A stretch of 64,000 bases of DNA from Streptomyces sp. WZ-12. Lineage in GTDB: Bacteria; Actinomycetota; Actinomycetes; Streptomycetales; Streptomycetaceae. Location: the NCBI RefSeq assembly GCF_028898845.1, contig NZ_CP118574.1, forward strand, positions 8,047,001 through 8,111,000, in the 5' to 3' direction. The translations under genes and the position numbers were made by a program. The notes under the pieces are model-generated. The model was not told where the DNA came from, did not search any database, and was given only the letters and a program-made list of their open reading frames with translations. This document shows, piece after piece, positions 16,952 to 25,639 of this stretch. Numbering within the stretch: position 1 is the first letter of the stretch; every line of letters starts with the position of its first letter.

Positions 16952-17853
16952 CCCGCCCTCCCGGACCGCTCGCTGAGAAGCTCGATCAGCAGTGCCAGCG
17001 GCGGCCAGTTCAACCGCCCGTGGCGGGCCACCGCGTGGGCGCGCAGTACCACCTCGGGGGCGGTCAACGGGACGAGGCGGACGCCGGGGACGGTGGCGAT
17101 GTCGGCCGGTAGCAGGCTCACGCCGAGGCCCGCGGTGATCATGCCCTGGACGAGGTCGAGGTTGTCGGCCCGGTGGGTGATGCGCGGGGTGAAGCCGGCC
17201 ATGGAGGCGAGCGTGCGGATGGCGGCGTCGTCGGCGGTGTTGCGGGAGTTCACGATCCAGTCGTGGGTGGCGAAGCGGGCGAAGACCTCGGCCGTCGTCC
17301 CGGCGTCGGCGGTGGCCTCGGAGGCATGGTCGGGGACGCCCAGGCCCCAAGGGGCGGTCCACAGCGCGGTGGCGCGGACCGCTGGGTCGAGGGTGGCCGG
17401 CGCGAGGTTGTAGTCGTAGGTGAGCGCCAGGTCCGTCTCGTCCGCGGCCAGCAGTTCCAGGGCCTCGGCCGGCTCGTGCTCGCGGATGAGGAGGTGCAAC
17501 CGCGGGTGGCTGGTGGCCAGTTCGGCGGCCAGGGGCAGCAGGTGGGCGCGGATGGCGCTGGCGAAGCCGGCGATGCGCAGGGTGCCGTTGGGTTCCGCGC
17601 CGGGGGCGAGGTCGAGGTGGGCGGCCTCGACGGCGCCGAGGATGGTCACGGCGTGCTCGGCCAGGCGGCGGCCGGCGGGGGTGAGGCGGACCTTGCGGCC
17701 GTGCGGTTCGATCAGGGCGGTGCCCATCTCTCGTGCGAGCACGGCGAGCTGCTGGGAGACGGTGGAGGTCGTGGTGCCGGTGGCCTCGGCGACCGCGCGC
17801 ATCGAGCCCAGCCGGGAGAGCTCCACCAGCAGATGCAGTCGACGCGTTTCCAT
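16948..17853 (-). CDS. LysR family transcriptional regulator
   Basis: 301 residues: LysR helix-turn-helix METRRLHLLVELSRLGSMRAVAEATGTTTSTVSQQLAVL, then a co-inducer-binding domain (RIAGFASAIRAHLLPLAAEL, ATHDWIVNSRNTADDAAI). Start MET at 17853 follows directly after the operator-like GTTCAGGACAT repeats. The convergent HAD gene shares its stop: both stop codons lie in the single palindrome CTAG at 16948-16951. It is divergent from the EamA transporter at 17997, its probable target. Confidence 0.87.
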   Translation of the reverse strand: METRRLHLLVELSRLGSMRAVAEATGTTTSTVSQQLAVLAREMGTALIEPHGRKVRLTPAGRRLAEHAVTILGAVEAAHLDLAPGAEPNGTLRIAGFASAIRAHLLPLAAELATSHPRLHLLIREHEPAEALELLAADETDLALTYDYNLAPATLDPAVRATALWTAPWGLGVPDHASEATADAGTTAEVFARFATHDWIVNSRNTADDAAIRTLASMAGFTPRITHRADNLDLVQGMITAGLGVSLLPADIATVPGVRLVPLTAPEVVLRAHAVARHGRLNWPPLALLIELLSERSGRAG

Positions 17854-17862
17854 TGCTCCATT

Positions 17863-17930
17863 GTTCAGGACATCGTTGCCCCCGTTGTTCAGGACATGGT
17901 TGCTCGATCGTTCAGGACATCGTTCAGGAT
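17863..17930. promoter_or_regulatory. direct repeats upstream of LysR and EamA genes
   Basis: GTTCAGGACAT occurs at 17863-17873, 17887-17897 and 17910-17920, spaced 24 and 23 bp, with a partial fourth copy GTTCAGGAT at 17922-17930. About two helical turns between copies and a location in the divergent spacer fit cooperative LysR binding sites. Confidence 0.6.
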
Positions 17931-17996
17931 GGCCGAACGGAACGTCCATGATCGGCACGTGGACGCGAACGGTGACCAGGGCATCTACTGACTCCC

Positions 17997-18965
17997 ATGC
18001 CTGCGTTCGAGTTCAAGGGCCCCGAGGGCCGCGCCCCGTCCCGTCTCCGTACCGCCGTCGGCCGACGGCGCCTCGGCGGTGCCGAGACCGGTTTCCTGAT
18101 GGCGGTCGCCTCCATGACCTCCGTCCAACTGGGGCTGGCCCTGGCCGTCCCGCTCTTCGGGCAGCTCGGCGCGCTCGGTACGGCGGGACTGCGGCTGGCG
18201 TGTGGCGGGCTGCTTCTGCTGGTCCTGATACGTCCCAGGCTGCGCGACTTCACCCGGCGGGACCTGCTCGCCTGCGCCGTGCTCGGCGGGGCCAGCGCCG
18301 GCATGATGCTCTTCTTCATGCTCGCCGTGGCGCGTCTGCCGCTGGGCACCGCGAGCGCGCTGGAGTTCCTCGGCCCGCTGGCCGTGTCGCTGTTCGGGCC
18401 GGGCGGCGGACGCAAACTGTGGGCGGGACTGGCCGCGCTCGGCGTGCTGCTGCTGACCGAGCCCTGGCACGGCGGCGTGGACGCGGTGGGACTGGTCTGC
18501 GCACTGGCCGCCGCGGGCTGCTGGGCCGGCTACATCCTGCTGACCCAGGGCGTCGGCGACCGCGTCACCGGGCTCAGCGGCCTGGCCGTCTCGATGCCGG
18601 TCGCGGGTCTGCTCGGCACGTTGATCGCCGCGCCCAGTCTGTGGGGGCATCTGACGTGGCAGCCGGTCGGGATCATGTTGGTGCTGGCTCTGGTGAGCCC
18701 GGTCCTGCCGTTCGTCCTGGAATTCCTCGCGCTGCGCCGCCTGACCACCGCCGCCTTCGGCACACTGATGAGCCTGGAACCCGCCATCGCGCTGCTGATC
18801 GGTCTGTTGGTGCTCGGCCAGACACCGGGCCCGGTGCCCGCGGCCGGGGTGCTCTTCGTGGTCATCGCCGGTGCGGGCGCCACCCGCACCGGCGCCCGCA
18901 CACCGGACGAACCCGTCGCGGCCGATGCGCCCGCCCCGCGGTCGTGCGCCGCGGAAACGCCCTGA
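17997..18965 (+). CDS. EamA/RhtA-like DMT family transporter
   Basis: 322 residues with ten predicted membrane helices in two EamA repeats. RhtA-like features include MLFFMLAVARLPLGTASALEFLGPLAV in the first repeat and LRRLTTAAFGTLMSLEPAIALLIGLLVLGQ in the second, the region where homoserine/threonine exporters are most conserved. Export of amino acids or similar metabolites is likely. It begins 66 bp downstream of the repeated putative LysR sites and is divergent from the LysR gene. Confidence 0.85.
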   Translation: MPAFEFKGPEGRAPSRLRTAVGRRRLGGAETGFLMAVASMTSVQLGLALAVPLFGQLGALGTAGLRLACGGLLLLVLIRPRLRDFTRRDLLACAVLGGASAGMMLFFMLAVARLPLGTASALEFLGPLAVSLFGPGGGRKLWAGLAALGVLLLTEPWHGGVDAVGLVCALAAAGCWAGYILLTQGVGDRVTGLSGLAVSMPVAGLLGTLIAAPSLWGHLTWQPVGIMLVLALVSPVLPFVLEFLALRRLTTAAFGTLMSLEPAIALLIGLLVLGQTPGPVPAAGVLFVVIAGAGATRTGARTPDEPVAADAPAPRSCAAETP

Positions 18966-19213
18966 GGGGCGGGCCGGAGGACCTGAACTGCCCACGCCCC
19001 GACGGCTTCACCGGCCGCCCCCATGGCACCACCACGGACTTCCGGCACTCGCACCCCGCCGAACGGCAACAGAAGGTACTGGAGGGCTGGGCCGATGATG
19101 GGTTTCCCGGGGAGGTGGGGGGTGCGGCCTTGGGCGGGTAGCCGAAGACCGCCTCGCCGCCGCACTGGCAGTCGCTCAGCCGGAAAGCCGTCCCGGCCCG
19201 TGCGGCGACGCAG

Positions 19214-19576
19214 CTACTTCTCCTGCTGAGCCGCGGAAGTCCCGCCAAAATTCTGCCGGTTGAGGACGTAGGTGAGGGCGCGGCGCCGGAAGTTCTTGCC
19301 CCACAGCACGGCTCCGATGAACAGCGGGAGTCCGGGGATGAGCATGAAGGGGCCGATGGCCCAGTGGTTGGCGGGAGAGGCGATCGACTTGATGCCGATG
19401 CCAGACAGCAGGAATCCCAGCGCGGCACAGATGCCGAGCAGGTAACCCTCCGCACGCATGCCGCCGGGAAGGTCGCGTTTGTCGATCCGCACGTTGCCGG
19501 CCGCGAGCCGGCGGACCGCCTCGCCTTCCTGGTCCGCCTGCTGATGTCCGTGGATCGGCGCGTTGCTGCCGCTCAT
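19214..19576 (-). CDS. hypothetical membrane protein
   Basis: 120 residues with two hydrophobic helices (YLLGICAALGFLLSGIGIKS and WAIGPFMLIPGLPLFIGAVL) and polar ends. An N-terminal His/Gln-rich segment (IHGHQQADQEGE) precedes them. No family recognised. MSGSNAP at 19576 is chosen; another ATG in frame is at 19591. Between the EamA gene (ends 18965) and this gene, 248 bp hold nothing recognisable. Confidence 0.6.
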   Translation of the reverse strand: MSGSNAPIHGHQQADQEGEAVRRLAAGNVRIDKRDLPGGMRAEGYLLGICAALGFLLSGIGIKSIASPANHWAIGPFMLIPGLPLFIGAVLWGKNFRRRALTYVLNRQNFGGTSAAQQEK

Positions 19577-19819
19577 CGTGTCCCCCTGCACGTCTCACAT
19601 GATCGCGGTCAACGATCTTGATGGCGAAAACGTGCTGATTCTCGCATAGTGGTCGTCGTGGCGGCGGCGCCCTCGTCCTCCTTCCCAACGCCGTCAACAG
19701 GCGCCTCGCCGCTCGGTTGTCACTGGTGGGATTTCCGCGGTGCGGCAACTCCGCACCGCCCACGACGGCCTGTTCGGCGGGCCACCGTTCCCTGCGCATC
19801 CGTCTGCCCCTGTGGTCGG

Positions 19820-22417
19820 TCAGGGCAGGATCTCGATGTACCCCTCGGTTCCGTGGACACGGATGCGCTGTCCGTCCCGGATCAGCCGGGTGGCCTGGTC
19901 CACGCCCACGACGGCCGGCAAGCCGTACTCCCGGGCGATCACCGCGCCGTGGGTCATCAGGCCGCCAACCTCCGTGACCAGGCCCGCGATTCCGACGAAC
20001 AGCGGTGACCAACTGGGGTCCGTGAAGGTCGTGACCAGGATGTCGCCCGCTTCGATATCGGCCTCCGCCACGTCAAGGATGACCCGGGCCCGCCCCTCGA
20101 TGGTCCCGGCGGAAACCGGTAGGCCGACCAGAGCACCGGCCGGCACGTCGTCGCGCCGGTACGCCCCGGTGACGGCCTCGCCGTCCGATGTCAGCACCCG
20201 GGGCGGTGTGAGTGCCTGGAACGACCGGAACGCTTCCTTGCGCTGCTGGATGAGCCGGTCGTCCACCGCGTGCGAGCGCACCACGTCGTGGAGTTCCTGG
20301 AACGTGAGGTAGAAGACGTCCTCCTTCTCGGGTAGCACGCCTGCCCGGACGAGGCGCTCGGCCTCCGCCAACAGGGCTTGTTTGTAGACGAAGTAGCGGC
20401 TGATGATGTCGTACTTGGGGTACTCCCGGTACCCGATGAAGGTGCGGACCCGGTCGATCATCCGCTTCGCCTGATCGGCCTTTTGGTCCCCGTCAGGCAG
20501 GGTCCGCAAGCGCGACAGCACGTCCTGTTCCTTCTTGAGCGCTGCCTGCCGGCCTTCCTCGAAACGCCGTTCGGCGGCGCCGGGCTCGAAGTTCCGGACG
20601 TTGTCGAGGATCACGGGCACGAGCGTCGTGGGGCGTTCGCGCCAACGCGGCCTCGTGATGTCGATCTCGCCGACGCAGCGCATGCCGTACCGGTTGAGGT
20701 AGCCCTCGATGGCGTCGCGCGCTTCGGCCCCGCCCGTGAGCTTCGCCAGGTCCGCCAGGAAGCCGTCGTCCTCGACGCCTTGCAGGAACGCAACGACCTC
20801 CGGGTGCGGTCGGATCGCGTCCGCGACGTCGAGCAGGGCCAGTCCCATCTCCGACGTGACGTTGCCGGGGGCGGACAGCGTGAGCGTGTCCGCCGCGTGC
20901 TTCTCGCCCAGCCACTCCCACAGGTTGTCGTTGAGCCACCACGTGGCCTCCATCCCCGCCATGATCACCTGAAGGTTCAGCGGGTCACTGAGGACCCGCT
21001 TGTGCTCCTCGAAGGCTTCCAACAGGAAGTCGAACAGGGCGGGTCCGGTCTTCGTCCGGATGTCGCGCTCCAGGGCGGCGATGGATGCCTGGCTCCGCTC
21101 GATCAGCCCGGTGACGATGGCCGGATCGGTCTCGATCGGGGCGGACGCACCGCCGGCCACCGGCCTGCCCGGCTCCGCGTCCGGGAGCGACGGGACGAAG
21201 TCCTCGCGGTCGAGGACGGTCTCCAGAGCATCTCTGACCAGCGGATCGCCCCTGCCCATGAGGTCCAGGAGGCTGGCGCGGCTCGTGGGCGAGGCCAGGC
21301 GCCGGGTGGCGTCGACGAACAGCCTTCCGCCGGCCTCGTGCATCGGCACCATGGCCGTCAGCCGCCACATGGAGAGCCCCAGCGGCTTCATGGGGTCGGT
21401 CATCATCTGCTGATGACCGACGGAGACGTAGACGTGATTCTCCTGGTCATCGGAGTCGGGGAGGGGGAACAGCGTGGTGATCGGTCGGCTCTGCACGATC
21501 TGGAAGCCGCCGTCGACCAGGCACCATTCGATGTCCTGCGGGCGGCCGAAGTGCGCTTCGATCCGGCGCCCGAGCTGCACGAGCCGCACGACCTGGGCAT
21601 CCGACAGCGCCGGCTGCTCCTGCCGCTGTGCGTCGATCGCCACTTCCCGGGTACCGCCGGTCGGCAGGGCGTGAACGGCGCGCTGTTTGGCGGCGATTGC
21701 CTTGGCGACGACTTCGCCGTTCCGCACCGTGAAGACGTCCGGGTTCACCAGGCCGGAGACCAGGGCCTCGCCGAGGCCGAAGCTGGCGTCCACGGTGGCG
21801 ACCTTCCGGTTGCCCGTGACGGGATCGGCCGTGAACAGGATGCCGGCCGCATCGGGGAGGACCATCCGCTGCACGACCACGGCCATCTGGACCGCACGGT
21901 GGTCGATGCCGTTCCGCTGGCGGTAGATCACGGCCCGCTCGGTGAAGAGCGAGGCCCAACACCGGCTGATGTGGTGGAGGATCGCGGTCGGCCCCACGAC
22001 GTTCAGGTACGTGTCCTGCTGGCCGGCGAAGGAGGCCGTCGGCAGGTCCTCCGCCGTGGCGCTGGAGCGGACGGCGTAGGCGGCCTGGTCGTCGAGCCGG
22101 GCGAGCGCGCCGGTGATCGCCGATACGAGATCGCCCGGAATGGCGATTCCCTCGATGATCCTTCGGATCTCCGCGCTGAGAGTGCGGATCGCCTCCCCGT
22201 CGTCCGGGCCCAGGCACGACAGTTGATCAAGTCGATCGTTGATCGACGGCGCCTGCGCCAGGGTCCGCCGGAAGGCGTCCGTCGTCACACAGAAGCCGGC
22301 CGGTACGCCGATGCCCGCGATCCGCGACAGCGCCCCCAAGTGGGCACCCTTGCCACCGACGACCGCGCCCTGCGACTCGTCGATCTCCCGAAGGTCCCAC
22401 ACGTACTGCTCGTTCAC
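19820..22417 (-). CDS. rph: rifampin (rifamycin) phosphotransferase
   Basis: 865 residues, the usual length of this family, which transfers the ATP beta-phosphate to the C21 hydroxyl of rifamycins, inactivating the antibiotic. The N-terminal ATP-grasp domain shows GKGAHLGALSRIAGIGVPAG and YAVRSSATAEDLPTASFAGQQ; the middle domain binds rifamycin; the C-terminal swivelling domain has GGLMTHGAVIAREYGLPAVVG with the catalytic His near residue 823. It starts at a GTG (22417) preceded by GGGAGG; an ATG-headed upstream extension is unlike the family. A perfect RAE element at 22742-22760 lies upstream. Phosphoenolpyruvate synthase is the fold relative but lacks the rifamycin domain. Confidence 0.93.
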   Translation of the reverse strand: MNEQYVWDLREIDESQGAVVGGKGAHLGALSRIAGIGVPAGFCVTTDAFRRTLAQAPSINDRLDQLSCLGPDDGEAIRTLSAEIRRIIEGIAIPGDLVSAITGALARLDDQAAYAVRSSATAEDLPTASFAGQQDTYLNVVGPTAILHHISRCWASLFTERAVIYRQRNGIDHRAVQMAVVVQRMVLPDAAGILFTADPVTGNRKVATVDASFGLGEALVSGLVNPDVFTVRNGEVVAKAIAAKQRAVHALPTGGTREVAIDAQRQEQPALSDAQVVRLVQLGRRIEAHFGRPQDIEWCLVDGGFQIVQSRPITTLFPLPDSDDQENHVYVSVGHQQMMTDPMKPLGLSMWRLTAMVPMHEAGGRLFVDATRRLASPTSRASLLDLMGRGDPLVRDALETVLDREDFVPSLPDAEPGRPVAGGASAPIETDPAIVTGLIERSQASIAALERDIRTKTGPALFDFLLEAFEEHKRVLSDPLNLQVIMAGMEATWWLNDNLWEWLGEKHAADTLTLSAPGNVTSEMGLALLDVADAIRPHPEVVAFLQGVEDDGFLADLAKLTGGAEARDAIEGYLNRYGMRCVGEIDITRPRWRERPTTLVPVILDNVRNFEPGAAERRFEEGRQAALKKEQDVLSRLRTLPDGDQKADQAKRMIDRVRTFIGYREYPKYDIISRYFVYKQALLAEAERLVRAGVLPEKEDVFYLTFQELHDVVRSHAVDDRLIQQRKEAFRSFQALTPPRVLTSDGEAVTGAYRRDDVPAGALVGLPVSAGTIEGRARVILDVAEADIEAGDILVTTFTDPSWSPLFVGIAGLVTEVGGLMTHGAVIAREYGLPAVVGVDQATRLIRDGQRIRVHGTEGYIEILP

Positions 22418-22741
22418 TGCGACGCCTCCCAGGCAGTCTTGTTCCGCTGCACCGCACTGGCCGTGGTTGATCGAACCAACCGCGCGACCGTCTCCGCCGA
22501 ACCTGCTGCCGGCCACGTCCGTGTCCCCTGCCCCTCTTCCTCTGACGAGTCGGTCGCCCGCTCGGCGCGGTTTGCCGGAGCGCACATCGGCATTCCCGCC
22601 CCGAATGCCCGCGGCCACACCGCCGGCGCGACCAATTGACCGGAGTCGCCGCGTCTTTCGTCCGTCGGCAACAACACACGCACGATGCGCCCCTCATTTC
22701 CGCAGGTTGTGGTCTAGGCCGACGATTGTGCGGCACCCCCA

Positions 22742-22760
22742 GGGCCTTGCCGCAAGCCCC
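22742..22760 (-). promoter_or_regulatory. rifamycin-associated element (RAE)
   Basis: Read on the minus strand, the 19 bases are GGGGCTTGCGGCAAGGCCC, the inverted repeat described upstream of rifamycin-inactivating genes in actinomycetes. It is 325 bp before the rph GTG and is correctly oriented. Expected to mediate rifamycin-induced expression. Confidence 0.9.
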
Positions 22761-23056
22761 CCAGTGCGCTATATGTTGAGAGTGGCAGGGAGAGGTGTCT
22801 CCTTGCCCTTTCTTTTTGCTGACCGCTGTGGCTGACGAGTTCCGTGTGCAGCGGTGGCGCGCCGCCGCGTAGGCGCACGCGGCAGTGGCCCGGCCCGAAA
22901 CGGGAGCCGCGCCCAGCCGTTTCCGTTCCTGCGCGTTTCTTGGCATTCAGGCTCGCGGGACCATCAACTTCCCCTTCGTGGCGGTCATTTCGGTCACGCC
23001 CCGCGCGGTCTGTCGTAGCCCCAGACCCTCGTGGAGTGGATCGCCCGAGCCCATTC

Positions 23057-23350
23057 ATGGCGAGGGCATCGATGAACGCCCGTGCCCTCGCCGGGGCCTT
23101 GGGATGGCCGCCGGCGCGATCAAGACTCCCGGGGTGAGCGAGGTGGTGGGTTGGGGCCTGGAGGGCATCCAGGAAAGCGTCACCGAAAGCATCAAACGGG
23201 ACGCTATCAACGAGGCCCAGCACGAAGCGGGCCGGGAATACGCCAACGGCGTCTCGGCGGCCCAACATTCAGCGCGGGTAGCGTTGTATCAGGCCGGAAA
23301 GTGCGAGGACTTCGACGAGGCCACAAAACTTCCTGCCGAAGGCGGCGCAG
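23057..23350 (+). pseudogene. frameshifted C-terminal gene fragment
   Basis: Two plus-strand frames join into one protein-like run: ATG at 23057 gives MARASMNARALAGALG, and after a one-base shift near 23102 the other frame continues MAAGAIKTPGVSEVVGWGLE...SIKRDAINEAQHEAGREYANG. The amphipathic, Gly/Ala-rich pattern resembles the C-terminus of large Streptomyces secretion-associated or WXG-type proteins, but I cannot name the family. No upstream part remains, so it is probably a degraded remnant; the exact ends are uncertain. Confidence 0.35.
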
Positions 23351-23468
23351 GCGGACGGCTGCTGAACGCAGTCCCGGCCCAACAGGGCTCCATGGGGCTC
23401 GTAACGGGATTCAGCTCGGGAAACAGCCGCTCCGCGGACCGGCTCCGGCATGTGGCCCCGGCCTCCGT

Positions 23469-24017
23469 TCAGGCGGGCGCTTGCCCGCTCTTCCTTCCTC
23501 TTGTCGCTCTGAGATGTGAGACGGCGGCGACGATGGGCGTGATGATGCTGGCTGCCAGGAGGGCGGCGAAGAATACAAGGGCCGGGTTCACCCAGGTGGG
23601 AACGAGATCGAAGTCCGAGTTGCACTTGTTGTGCAGCGGGAACCAGCGATCCATTTCCGCCGCGTGCTCCGATCGGTAGGCGGCGTCGTAGTCTTCGTGA
23701 TGGATGAGCCGGCAGGACTCCGCCACGTCCAAGCCGCCGGAGAAAAGCCCGACGAAGTAGGAGACGGGCAGGGCCAGGAGCGATACCGGCGCGGTGACGA
23801 GGGCGAGCATCAACCATCCGGTGCGCCTCTGCCGTGCATGCAGGGCGGAGAAGCCCCGCCCGGCCGCGTTCACGACGAGGAACATGCACGCCAGAAGGAC
23901 GGCCGTGACGACGGCGAACAGCCAGTCAAACGCCAGGATGACGAAGAGAACCATCAGGGCGACGCCAGCGAGGTAGAGCCTTTTCTCCGGATGGTTCAGG
24001 GAACTGCGGCCTGGCAT
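23469..24017 (-). CDS. hypothetical membrane protein
   Basis: 182 residues. Helices at LYLAGVALMVLFVILAF, FAVVTAVLLACMFLVV, WLMLALVTAPVSLLALPVSY and a last one ALVFFAALLAASIITPIVAA flank a soluble loop (ESCRLIHHEDYDAAYRSEHA...HNKCNSDFDLV) with two cysteines that could form a disulfide outside the cell. No family recognised. Apparently transcribed alone. Confidence 0.65.
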   Translation of the reverse strand: MPGRSSLNHPEKRLYLAGVALMVLFVILAFDWLFAVVTAVLLACMFLVVNAAGRGFSALHARQRRTGWLMLALVTAPVSLLALPVSYFVGLFSGGLDVAESCRLIHHEDYDAAYRSEHAAEMDRWFPLHNKCNSDFDLVPTWVNPALVFFAALLAASIITPIVAAVSHLRATRGRKSGQAPA

Positions 24018-24412
24018 GGATCAGTCCTTGATGCGTGTCGATCGGAGGGGCGTCCTGTGGTGGCATCGGCGCCGGTTCAGTAAGGCGCGGCCGTCGTTTG
24101 ATGGCACTGAGCCCCCTTGTCGTCACACCCCGGGCGTGTGCCAGGAGGTGCGGTCTGCGGCTCGGTGGTCGGTCGAGCCGACACGAACGTAGGGAGCTGG
24201 CGCGCTCCGCGCAACTGGTCAGTGCCATGCCTAAGTGGGCAAATGGGTGGATCGCCGACTAACGCTGTGATGTGGCTCATCACGGTTGTGCGGCAAGGGA
24301 TTTCGAAACCGTAACGAGGCGGGAGCGGCCCGAAGTCCCGTTGGACACCTACTGATGCGGCGCGGCTGCGGGACCTGCTCAGGTGAAGTGAGGGAGGGGC
24401 GGGCGCTCGGGC
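24018..24412. other. non-coding stretch
   Basis: 395 bases between the membrane-protein gene and the end of the fatty-acid-like operon. I see no coding frame, hairpin terminator or repeat. Confidence 0.5.
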
Positions 24413-25516
24413 TCAGGGGAGGCGGAGTACCGGCTTGATGACCTCGCCGGTGGTTGCTGCCTGGGCGGCGCGTTCGATGTCGTGGAAGGGAAATTCGGTG
24501 ATGATCTCGTCGAGGGGGAGGAGGCCCTCGCGGTAGCGGGTGATGAGCTGGGGGATGAAGTCGGCGGGTGCCGCGTCTCCTTCGATGACGCCGCGGATGC
24601 GGATGCCCTTGGTCAGGACGGTCATGATGTCGAACTCCGCGCGGCCACCGACGCCGACCAGGGCCAGTGTGCCGCGTTGGGTGAGGGCGCCGATGGCCTG
24701 GGTGATCACGTCGGGGCGGCCGGTGGTGTCGAGGGCGAAGTGGGCGCCACCGTCGGTGTGTTGGCGGATCGCGGCGGCGACGTCGGCGACGGTGTCGGGG
24801 GCGAGTGCCGTCGTCGCGCCGAGCTTGAGGGCCGTGGCGCGGCGGGCCGGGAGCGGGTCGACGGCGATGACGCGGCAACCCTCGGCGGCGGCGGTCATCA
24901 CGGCGCTGAGTCCTACGCTGCCGGCGCCGAAGACGGCGAGGGACGAACCGCGGGGCGGGCGCAGGACGTTGAGGACGGTCCCGGCGCCGGTCTGTACGCC
25001 GCAGCCGAGTGGTGCGGCCAGCGCGGGCGGGAGGTCCGCGGGGACCTTGACGACGTTGCTGAGGTGCGCCAGGGCGTGGGTGGCGAAGGAGGACTGGCCG
25101 AAGAAGTTGCCGTAGACGGGGCTTCCGTCCCCAGCTCGGGAGAGTGGGGTGGTGCCGTCGGGGCGGGTGCCGGTGGCGTTGAGTGCGAAGATGCCTGTCT
25201 CGCAGTAGGCGGGGTGGCCCGCTGCGCACTGGCGGCAGGTCCTGCAACTGCGGTAGCTCAGGCATACGGTGTCGCCGGGGCGGACGGTGGTGACCTGGTC
25301 GCCCACGGCCGTCACCACGCCGGCTCCCTCGTGGCCGAAGACCATGGGACTGAGCTGTGCCGGCCACTTCTGGCGGGTGCTCAGGTCGGTGTGGCAGATG
25401 CCGGCCGCCGTGATCTTGACCAGGACCTCGTCGGGTCGGGGTGCGTCGATCACGAGGTCGTCGCGGAGGGTGAAGGGCCCGCCGGGGGTTTCTACGACGG
25501 CTGCTTGGATGCGCAT
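24413..25516 (-). CDS. zinc-dependent alcohol dehydrogenase (aryl-alcohol type)
   Basis: A 367-residue medium-chain dehydrogenase. Catalytic zinc ligands sit in AAGICHTDLSTR (Cys and Asp) and GHEGAGVV (His, Glu). The structural zinc loop CRTCRQCAAGHPAYC has four cysteines, and VFGAGSVGLSAVMTA is the NAD-binding Rossmann loop. The layout is that of benzyl/aryl-alcohol dehydrogenases. It is the last gene of the lipid operon, 123 bp after the KAS II gene, and could interconvert a fatty aldehyde and alcohol there, though that role is inferred from position only. Confidence 0.85.
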   Translation of the reverse strand: MRIQAAVVETPGGPFTLRDDLVIDAPRPDEVLVKITAAGICHTDLSTRQKWPAQLSPMVFGHEGAGVVTAVGDQVTTVRPGDTVCLSYRSCRTCRQCAAGHPAYCETGIFALNATGTRPDGTTPLSRAGDGSPVYGNFFGQSSFATHALAHLSNVVKVPADLPPALAAPLGCGVQTGAGTVLNVLRPPRGSSLAVFGAGSVGLSAVMTAAAEGCRVIAVDPLPARRATALKLGATTALAPDTVADVAAAIRQHTDGGAHFALDTTGRPDVITQAIGALTQRGTLALVGVGGRAEFDIMTVLTKGIRIRGVIEGDAAPADFIPQLITRYREGLLPLDEIITEFPFHDIERAAQAATTGEVIKPVLRLP

Positions 25517-25639
25517 GGGGGTGGTTGTATTCCTGTGTGGTCGGTGGTGTTGGCCGTCCCTGCGGCCGCGGCGGCGGGTGGTGTTGGTGGGGTGAGCCTA
25601 CTCAACCGGTGGGTGTGGTGCCGGGGATGGGTTGTCCTC

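Noticed and set aside
19820..22417. Phosphoenolpyruvate synthase
   Set aside because: The ATP-grasp and His domains are shared, but the length, the middle domain and the upstream RAE fit rifampin phosphotransferase better.
20378..22639. Long open frame on the plus strand opposite rph (753 codons)
   Set aside because: Composition is that of an antisense shadow of a high-GC gene; the minus-strand product matches a full-length rifampin phosphotransferase.
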